From Candidatus Nitrosopumilus sp. (GTDB taxonomy: Archaea > Thermoproteota > Nitrososphaeria > Nitrososphaerales > Nitrosopumilaceae), in the NCBI GenBank assembly GCA_030637455.1, contig DAOWGL010000170.1, positions 1-10,718 of the forward strand: a stretch of 10,718 nt of DNA, read 5' to 3'. Both the position numbers and the translations under genes were made by a program. How positions within the stretch are numbered: the first letter of the stretch is position 1; each line of letters opens with the position of its first letter. The notes below the pieces were generated by a model, which made no database searches, had not been told where the DNA came from, and saw nothing but the letters and a program-made list of their open reading frames with translations. Shown piece after piece: positions 6,517-10,718 of this stretch.

Positions 6517-7158
6517 TTGGAATTTTTATTAGAAAATATTCTTAACTTGGTAGGATTTTTGGTAGGACTTGCAATCGGCATAATGTCATATATTGGATTT
6601 AGAAATACAGGAAGTCCAACATTATTTAGATTAACAATTGCATTTTCTTCAATTAGTTTAGGATTTTTTGTCATATGGACAGGGTACATGGTAGAAGACT
6701 TTGTAACAAAAACAGGAAGTGTTGAAAGATGGATTCAAACTTTAGGAATTGCAATTCAAACAGTTGGATATTTTTTTATTGCATTTTCACATAGCATAAA
6801 ATCATTCTTTCCAAAATCTAGTTACTTTAGATCAGTGGGAATAATTCCACTATTCCTAGTTTCATCTGTTCAGTTAGAGCATATTTTTAGATCGGTGTCG
6901 TTTATTCTCTTAGCATATGGGGCAATTGAAACAATGTTATCATATTTTGATAATAAGAACAAGGGAGCAATTTCAGTCTCTGTAGGGTTGGCACTTTTAG
7001 CATTAGGAGAATTTGTGGGTTGGTATTCATTTGTATTTCCTGAATCAATCCTGTACTCTGCATCAATGATTATCAAAATTGGAGGACTGATAGCATTATT
7101 CATTCCAGTAAGCAAAGTGCCATTAACCAGGATAAAATTTGATGATGGTTTAGAATAA
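6517..7158 (+). CDS. Unknown seven-helix membrane protein
   Basis: This 213-residue, very hydrophobic protein has about seven predicted transmembrane segments (roughly residues 7-28, 37-59, 73-93, 106-119, 125-144, 151-173 and 180-198) and a short charged tail (TRIKFDDGLE). No transporter or enzyme motif is visible. Some resemblance to seven-helix sensor or membrane-domain proteins is only architectural. The start is TTG at 6517: an in-frame stop lies at 6502-6504, no ATG or GTG exists before the first membrane helix, and a TATA-like box sits at the leaderless distance. The next in-frame ATG (residue 23) would cut helix 1 in half. It is apparently a single-gene transcript, ending before a hairpin and T tract at 7192-7220. 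Confidence 0.75.
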   Translation: MEFLLENILNLVGFLVGLAIGIMSYIGFRNTGSPTLFRLTIAFSSISLGFFVIWTGYMVEDFVTKTGSVERWIQTLGIAIQTVGYFFIAFSHSIKSFFPKSSYFRSVGIIPLFLVSSVQLEHIFRSVSFILLAYGAIETMLSYFDNKNKGAISVSVGLALLALGEFVGWYSFVFPESILYSASMIIKIGGLIALFIPVSKVPLTRIKFDDGLE

Positions 7159-7191
7159 TTGTTTATCAGGCTCAAAATTTAGAATGATTTC

Positions 7192-7220
7192 GAATTTGTC
7201 AAATTCTTTTATCTTTTTAG
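7192..7220 (+). terminator. Hairpin plus T-rich tract after the membrane-protein gene
   Basis: GAATTTG and CAAATTC (7192-7198 and 7200-7206) form an inverted repeat separated by one base, followed directly by TTTTATCTTTTTAG. Archaeal termination relies mainly on the T tract. The position, 34 bases after the stop at 7158, fits. The rest of the 7159-7278 gap holds only a TATA-like AGTATATT at 7219-7226, which may serve the next gene. Confidence 0.4.
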
Positions 7221-7278
7221 TATATTGGAAAATATCAGTGTCCTCTCATAGAAATTAGAATAATTATCAAGTGTACAA

Positions 7279-7566
7279 ATGGCTGAATATAGAACACATA
7301 TGAAAATTATTGGAGACATTCTAGCAACAACAAGAGATGACTTGCAAGATGAAGATGGAGAATAAGTTACTTATCTAATTAGAATGTCAAAAATTTCTCA
7401 GTCAAGGATTTTAACCATTTTGAAAACTCTAGTATCTCAAGGACTTTTAGAAAAAGTAGACAATCAAGGTTCAAATAAATATAAAATTAGTGAGCCAGGT
7501 AGAGAATTTTTGCAAGCATATTACACATTTACAAACTTTGCAGATGATTTTGGATTAAGTATCTAA
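7279..7566 (+). pseudogene. Winged-helix regulator gene split by an in-frame TAA
   Basis: ATG 7279 begins a 28-codon frame (MAEYRTHMKIIGDILATT to residue 18, then RDDLQDEDGE) that stops at TAA 7363-7365. The same frame then reads on without interruption: VTYLIR, then MSKISQSRILTILKTLVSQG, the wing around NKYKIS, and GREFLQAYY to TAA 7564-7566. Read through, the product is 95 residues, the normal size of small thaumarchaeal/crenarchaeal winged-helix regulators (ArnR1-like). Helix 1 lies before the stop, and the recognition helix and wing lie after it. No frameshift is needed, only one substituted codon. Possibilities are a true nonsense mutation, a sequence error, or reinitiation at ATG 7384 giving a 60-residue protein without helix 1. 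Its 3' end overlaps the acidic ORF at 7563 by four bases. Confidence 0.7.
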
Positions 7567-7658
7567 TCTGTTACTTCTTCAGATTCAGTTGAATCGTCAT
7601 CTAATTTATCATCAAAATCATCTTCAAAATCATTATCCTCATAATCTGTAGTTGACAT
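7563..7658 (-). CDS. Tiny, extremely acidic ORF (31 residues)
   Basis: An ATG-to-TAG frame of 31 codons (MSTTDYEDNDFEDDFDDK, then LDDDSTESEEVTD) contains 16 Asp or Glu residues and only one Lys. It overlaps the stop of the convergent winged-helix gene by four bases, as other convergent pairs here do. A weak box A-like GTTTTTAA (plus-strand 7683-7690) is about 28 nt ahead of the ATG. It occupies most of the otherwise empty stretch between the regulator and the yrdC gene. It could be a small acidic binding partner or DNA mimic, or a chance frame, because GAT/GAA repeats are easily open. No family is recognised. Confidence 0.4.
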   Translation of the reverse strand: MSTTDYEDNDFEDDFDDKLDDDSTESEEVTD

Positions 7659-7699
7659 ACTTTTCAAAGAAGTGTCTAAACTGTTAAAAACTTATTCAA

Positions 7700-8335
7700 A
7701 TGAAAATGATAATTAAAGAAAAAAATGATGATGATGTATTGAAAGTAAATTGTAACAAAGAAGGCTTAGAGAAAGCTTCACAAATAGTTAGTCAGGGGGG
7801 AATTGTAATTTTTCCAACAGATACAGTCTATGGAATAGGATGTAATCCATACAACAAAGAATCAGTAGAAAAAATCTATAAAATAAAATCTAGAGATATC
7901 ATGAAATTACTTCCAGTTTTAACATATTCAATAGAAACCGCTGAAAAAATTGTTGAATTTGATCAATTCACTAAAAAAATTGTTAAAAAATTTTGGCCTG
8001 GTCCTTTAACAGTGATTTTGAAAGTAACAGATAAAAAAATTAAAGAATCATTGAATTTGGAAAATAAGATTGCAATTAGAATTCCTGATCATAAGTGTAC
8101 ATTAGAATTATTAAAAAAATGTAATTTTCTGGTAGGAACTAGTGCAAATATTTCCGGGAATTTACCATATACAGATCCAGAAGAATGTTTAAAAAATTTA
8201 GAAAACTATGATATTTTTGTTGATGGGGGAATAATTACAAGTAAAGGTGAATCAACAATTATTGAAATTGAAAATGAGAAGATCAAAATAATCCGGGAAG
8301 GTTCTTTAACTGAAGATGAAATTTTACAATCATGA
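7700..8335 (+). CDS. tsaC: L-threonylcarbamoyladenylate synthase (YrdC domain; TsaC/Sua5)
   Basis: Makes threonylcarbamoyl-AMP from threonine, bicarbonate and ATP, the first step of the universal t6A37 tRNA modification. The 211-residue protein is a single YrdC domain. Visible motifs are PTDTVYGIG at 39-47, KSRD at 63-66 (the conserved Lys-x-Arg), FWPGPLT at 98-104, RIPDH at 127-131, TSANISG at 147-153, EST at 184-186 and IREG at 198-201. It ends shortly after the core, so it lacks the extra Sua5 C-terminal domain and is TsaC-like in layout. An alternative start is ATG 7706 (residue 3). The next gene overlaps it by four bases (ATGA), implying coupled translation. The Cgi121 subunit of the second-step KEOPS complex is encoded nearby on the other strand. 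Confidence 0.93.
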   Translation: MKMIIKEKNDDDVLKVNCNKEGLEKASQIVSQGGIVIFPTDTVYGIGCNPYNKESVEKIYKIKSRDIMKLLPVLTYSIETAEKIVEFDQFTKKIVKKFWPGPLTVILKVTDKKIKESLNLENKIAIRIPDHKCTLELLKKCNFLVGTSANISGNLPYTDPEECLKNLENYDIFVDGGIITSKGESTIIEIENEKIKIIREGSLTEDEILQS

Positions 8336-8853
8336 ATCTAATAATTACTTGTCCTAGGCACCTTGAACCAGAAACAGAGGAGGAAGTAATCGATATTTTA
8401 GGAGAATTCGGGGATTCTGATGTTAAGGTTACAATTACTAACATGTCAGGTATTTTGACTGCAGAAACAAAACTTGATCCAATAGAAGTTGTAAGGAAAA
8501 TTAAAGAAATGCTTCTTGATGAACCATGGAGTGTAAGATATTGTAAAAGAATCATTCCAATACAGAAAGTTGTTGAATCAAAAATCGAAGAAATTGAAAA
8601 AAGTGTTGCAGAATTATCAAATCAAATTTTAGATGAGGAGACATATAGAATATCAATTGAAAAAAGAAATTCAGATTTATCAAGTAAAGAAATTATCACA
8701 AAAATTGCCAATAATATTAAAAACAAAGTTTCTCTAGAATTTCCAGATAGAGTTCTATTAATTGAAATTTTAGGCAATAAAACAGGGGTTTCCATTCTAA
8801 AAAAATCAGACATTCTCAGTACAGAAAAAACTAAACGAAGTATGTCAGAGTAA
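8332..8853 (+). CDS. THUMP-domain protein, Tan1-like
   Basis: A 173-residue protein with the features of a stand-alone THUMP domain: an N-terminal alpha/beta part beginning MNLIITCPRHLEPETEEEV, a centre ending SVRYCKRIIPIQKVV near 66-80, then SIEKRNSDLSSKEIITKIA (108-126), and the terminal strand pair VLLIEILGNKTGVSIL near 143-158. THUMP domains bind the 3' end of tRNA and deliver modifying enzymes. Stand-alone archaeal versions resemble yeast Tan1, partner of the acetyltransferase that makes N4-acetylcytidine in tRNA. No catalytic domain is present, so it should act as an adaptor. Its ATG overlaps the tsaC stop, so the two form a translation-coupled tRNA-modification pair. Its end overlaps the Cgi121 fusion gene by nine bases. 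Confidence 0.8.
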   Translation: MNLIITCPRHLEPETEEEVIDILGEFGDSDVKVTITNMSGILTAETKLDPIEVVRKIKEMLLDEPWSVRYCKRIIPIQKVVESKIEEIEKSVAELSNQILDEETYRISIEKRNSDLSSKEIITKIANNIKNKVSLEFPDRVLLIEILGNKTGVSILKKSDILSTEKTKRSMSE

Positions 8854-9618
8854 TACAGCAGCTTTTTCAACTAAGATATCAGCCAAAGGATTTTTTGAAA
8901 TAATTGAATCAGTATGTTTTGCGGTTATTTTGAATTGTTTCTTTAGAAAAGACTCATTATTTTTTGAAAACATTAGAATAGATATCGACTTTAATTCAAG
9001 ATATAATGAATTTAGAGTTTTTTTATTTCCAATTGCAATAATAGTGAAATTGGTGTTAGGTTTTATTCCAACATTTTTAATTGCATCAGAAATTTGCGTA
9101 GTTAAAGCAAATCTCATTAGAATATCAGTTTCAAGTTTATTTGAAAGTAAAATATTATTATTTCCAGATTCAATTGATAATGAAATAATTTTTTTTAAAT
9201 GGTAGTTATTTAAAATATAATTACTAGATACAGCCTGAAGTATAATCTTAGGGTATTTTTTTCTTATGTCATCGATAAATTTTACATCAATAGATTTTTG
9301 ACCTTTAATTTCAATAACTTGAATTATTTTTTTAGAGAATTCAAAATTAACTTTTTTCGATGATCCACCATGAATTACAGGGATGATACTTACAAGATCA
9401 TTTTCTCGGATTATTGTAGATTTTCCATCCATTGCAGAAGAATCAGCACCATTAATTGCGATTAAAACATTGTCAGTATCAAGTTTAGGAGTATCTGTAG
9501 GTTTTAGTTCCAATAGTAGATTGATCAGTTCTTGAATGCTTAGATTTGACTGGTCAATTTTTAATTGTTCTATTGGAAAAGACTTTTTTGCACCACCTAC
9601 AAATTTTACAGTGAACAT
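8845..9618 (-). CDS. Ubiquitin-like (MoaD/ThiS) domain fused to KEOPS subunit Cgi121
   Basis: The 257-residue protein has two parts. Residues 1-85 read as a beta-grasp MoaD/ThiS/Urm1-like domain: a VKFVGGAKKSF strand pair, helix SIQELINLLLEL, VLIAINGADSSAMDGKSTI, then NDLVSIIPVIHGG with Gly84-Gly85 where free family members end. Residues from about 110 match Cgi121: a central strand and helix at 125-150, the ETDILMRFALTTQISDAIKNVG segment at 163-184 (compare the family pattern EILVR..G..QI.EAI..IG), and a C-terminal LADILVEKAAVLL helix. Cgi121 binds tRNA for KEOPS, which transfers threonylcarbamoyl to A37. The start is ATG 9616-9618, with an in-frame stop nine bases upstream and a TATA box 27 nt upstream. 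Whether the Gly-Gly is ever exposed is unknown. Confidence 0.78.
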   Translation of the reverse strand: MFTVKFVGGAKKSFPIEQLKIDQSNLSIQELINLLLELKPTDTPKLDTDNVLIAINGADSSAMDGKSTIIRENDLVSIIPVIHGGSSKKVNFEFSKKIIQVIEIKGQKSIDVKFIDDIRKKYPKIILQAVSSNYILNNYHLKKIISLSIESGNNNILLSNKLETDILMRFALTTQISDAIKNVGIKPNTNFTIIAIGNKKTLNSLYLELKSISILMFSKNNESFLKKQFKITAKHTDSIISKNPLADILVEKAAVLL

Positions 9619-9640
9619 ATCTATCTAATTTAAAATTAAG

Positions 9641-9650
9641 AAATTATATT
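9641..9650 (-). promoter_or_regulatory. TATA box of the ubiquitin-like/Cgi121 gene
   Basis: On the minus strand AATATAATTT is centred about 27 nt before the ATG at 9618. It lies in the 39-base gap after S17e, so the fusion gene can be transcribed independently of S17e. Confidence 0.5.
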
Positions 9651-9657
9651 AAATATA

Positions 9658-10023
9658 TTATTCAGTTTTTTCTTCAACAGCATCAGAAGACACTTCTTCA
9701 GTAGTTGCTTCGACAACTGTTTCGGTTGTTTCAACAATTTCTACTCCCCCTTCTGTAACAACATTTTCAGTTAATTCTATTTCAGGTTGCTCTTCAACTT
9801 GTTGTTCATCTTTTGATGCTGCAATTCTAGCCTGTTTGGCTTTTTCTTCACGGATTTCTTTTTTGATAAATTTAGTGATATAACCTGCAATTTCATTTTT
9901 CAAACCTTTAGAACGTACTATAGAAACTTGATCTAAGGCTTTTTTGTTATCGGCAAAATCTTCACCAAATTTAGATTTGTGATCTACTAGAACTTCATAT
10001 GAAATTCGCTTTATTCTATCCAC
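9658..10023 (-). CDS. rps17e: Ribosomal protein S17e (eS17) with an acidic C-terminal tail
   Basis: Residues 1-60, counted from the chosen GTG, are the eS17 core of the small ribosomal subunit: DRIKRISYEVL, FGEDFADNKKALDQVSIV at 19-36, then SKGLKNEIAGYITKFIKKEI at 38-57, the most conserved helix of the family. Archaeal S17e is usually about 60-70 residues. This one has 121 because of a tail (about 60-121) rich in Glu, Val and Thr, predicted disordered and strongly acidic, unusual for an RNA-binding protein. The GTG at 10021-10023 is preferred over the in-frame ATG at 10063-10065 for two reasons: a strong TATA box (10045-10053) lies between them at 26 nt from the GTG, and S17e proteins begin at this position. 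Confidence 0.88.
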   Translation of the reverse strand: MDRIKRISYEVLVDHKSKFGEDFADNKKALDQVSIVRSKGLKNEIAGYITKFIKKEIREEKAKQARIAASKDEQQVEEQPEIELTENVVTEGGVEIVETTETVVEATTEEVSSDAVEEKTE

Positions 10024-10044
10024 TAACCGATTACATGAAGGGGG

Positions 10045-10053
10045 TATTTTATA
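10045..10053 (-). promoter_or_regulatory. TATA box of S17e, deciding its GTG start
   Basis: On the minus strand TATAAAATA is centred 26 nt before the GTG at 10023. It is embedded in an inverted repeat (GGTAT and ATACC, plus-strand 10043-10055, three-base centre) and lies immediately downstream of the tatD-remnant stop codon. Confidence 0.65.
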
Positions 10054-10054
10054 C

Positions 10055-10618
10055 CTATATTCCAAGAAATGAGTTTGAATTCGATTCTAACAAGGATGCC
10101 ATCTCATCAAAAGATTTACCTAGAATTTTTGAAGCACAAAAAATTACACTGGGTATAAAGCTGATTTGTCCGGATTTCATATCAAAACATCTAGAAAATC
10201 TCACGGGTCCATCTGTTTCAACAAGAATTTTGGATTCATCAGTTTTTGACAATAAAGTTTGCTTATCATTTGCATAAATCATTACAGGTCCATAAGATAC
10301 AAAAAATCCCATGTCCATAGCTTTTTGAAGTTGTTTTTTACTTCCATCAAACCAATGCAATAATGCATGTTTTGTATCATATGAAGTCATAATTTCAAAA
10401 ACATCATCAAGACTTTTTCTTGAATGAATGGATACAGGTTTGTCGAATTTTTCAGCAAGTGATAATAACGTTTCAAATACATGATTTTGTTTTACTGCAT
10501 CTTCATTTTTGTTAACATATGTTGGATCCAATCCAATTTCCCCTATTCCAGAAATATGATCATGATTATCTTCAATTAATTTAGAAATATTTTGAAGGTA
10601 TAAAAATAAAGAAAGAAC
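10055..10618 (-). pseudogene. tatD: TatD-family metal-dependent hydrolase, N-terminally truncated remnant
   Basis: The frame is open from an in-frame TAA at 10619-10621 to the TAG at 10055-10057 (187 codons). It carries most of the TatD TIM barrel: ISGIGEIGLDPTY (metal-bridging Glu), KPVSIHSRKSLDDVF (metal His), HALLHWFDGS (metal His), FVSYGPVMIYAN and ILVETDGPVRF (catalytic Asp). The first 50 or so residues, including the HxH metal pair (usually DTHCH or DSHCH) near the N-terminus, are absent. None of the three minus-strand frames upstream restores them, and the sequence there codes for a different protein on the plus strand. The only usual in-frame start, TTG 10529-10531, falls within the GEIGLD motif and would also lose its Glu. 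The gene is therefore very likely inactive, cut off near 10595-10620. Confidence 0.75.
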
Positions 10619-10635
10619 TTATAAAACATTTAACC
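10595..10635. other. Putative junction between tatD remnant and acquired DNA
   Basis: Recognisable TatD homology stops near 10590-10600 (residues NISKLIED), and the dinD-like gene begins at 10636. The roughly 40 bases between are A/T-only apart from a few G and C. No attachment-site repeat or terminal inverted repeat can be recognised, because the other end of the element is outside the window. Confidence 0.45.
10599..10608 (+). promoter_or_regulatory. TATA box of the dinD-like gene
   Basis: TATAAAAATA is centred about 33 nt before the ATG at 10636, giving a start near 10629 and a leader of only a few bases. It lies on the old tatD side or at the junction. Confidence 0.4.
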
Positions 10636-10718
10636 ATGGATTTTGAGTCCTGCACCAATCACACAAAAAATGAAATAGAATTTTGGTTTGCCAGGGATTT
10701 GCAGAATTTATTGGGTTA
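10636..10718 (+). CDS. DinD-like protein (DNA-damage-inducible family), 5' fragment
   Basis: Only the first 27 codons are in the window and the frame runs off the end. They read MDFESCTNHTKNEIEF and then WFARDLQNLLG. The pattern EFW-x-ARDLQ-x-LLGY is the signature of the N-terminal region of DinD, a protein induced by DNA damage in E. coli and scattered through bacterial and archaeal accessory regions. The related Bro-N domain of phage antirepressors has a similar FWF-x-AKDV motif, so a Bro-N protein is the alternative. The ATG at 10636 is the first in frame and has a TATA-like box upstream. Its position directly against a truncated tatD suggests that it arrived with inserted DNA. Confidence 0.65.
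   Translation, partial: MDFESCTNHTKNEIEFWFARDLQNLLG

Noticed and set aside
7363..7365. Stop codon recoding (pyrrolysine or selenocysteine) in the winged-helix gene
   Set aside because: The codon is TAA, not TAG or TGA, and there is no stem-loop evidence for recoding.
10024..10065. S17e starting at ATG 10065
   Set aside because: The TATA box at 10045-10053 lies inside this extension, and the extra 14 residues have no counterpart in S17e as I know it.
10055..10531. Intact small TatD enzyme starting at TTG 10531
   Set aside because: It would start within the GEIGLD motif and lack both the N-terminal HxH and the bridging Glu. Homology continues upstream of this codon without a usual start.
10622..10718. 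Minus-strand open frame at the right edge as the missing TatD N-terminus
   Set aside because: It is in the same frame as tatD beyond the TAA but contains no HxH or other TatD motif. The plus strand here gives a clear DinD-like N-terminus instead.
1..10718. CRISPR arrays, tRNA or rRNA genes, complete insertion sequences
   Set aside because: No regularly spaced repeats, no tRNA-like cloverleaf with a TTCGA-type loop in the short intergenic gaps, and no transposase or paired terminal inverted repeats were seen.

Overview
The window is AT-rich, densely packed archaeal DNA. It looks like a chromosome segment of an ammonia-oxidising thaumarchaeon (Nitrososphaerota, Nitrosopumilus-like). This is inferred from archaeal gene types (DUF373 membrane protein, ribosomal protein S17e, KEOPS subunit Cgi121, short archaeal-type PurA, NUDT2-like Nudix protein) and from TATA-like boxes about 26 nt upstream of many start codons, which implies leaderless mRNAs. 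No database search was possible, so the taxon is an inference.

Layout. 1-1623 (+): the 3' end of an unknown helical gene, then a DUF373 membrane protein. 1647-2918 (+): a cis-prenyltransferase (UppS type) whose start appears to be ATT, overlapped by 4 bp by an Ap4A-hydrolase-like Nudix gene. 2898-5350 (-): purA, an unknown gene and pyrF, probably one nucleotide-biosynthesis transcript. 5430-6456: a helical-repeat protein (+), a zinc-ribbon/YggX-like protein (-) and a divergent small zinc-ribbon protein (+). 6517-7158 (+): a seven-helix membrane protein, followed by a hairpin plus T tract. 7279-7699: a winged-helix regulator split by an in-frame TAA, and a tiny very acidic ORF on the other strand. 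7700-10023: a tRNA-modification and translation neighbourhood with a TsaC/Sua5-type YrdC protein, a THUMP (Tan1-like) protein, a ubiquitin-like/Cgi121 fusion, and S17e with a long acidic tail. 10055-10718: a tatD remnant lacking its N-terminal metal-binding part, abutting the start of a dinD-like gene on the opposite strand, which looks like an insertion boundary.

How they fit together. YrdC makes threonylcarbamoyl-AMP and KEOPS (with Cgi121) transfers the group to A37 of tRNA, so two steps of t6A synthesis lie within 2 kb. The Cgi121 subunit is fused behind a MoaD/ThiS-like beta-grasp domain ending in Gly-Gly, which is the most striking architecture in the window. The THUMP protein resembles the Tan1 partner of tRNA cytidine acetylation. 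The purA-unknown-pyrF group combines purine and pyrimidine synthesis.

There is no tRNA, rRNA, CRISPR array or complete insertion sequence, and no gene-free stretch longer than 300 bases. All four convergent gene pairs overlap at their stop codons.
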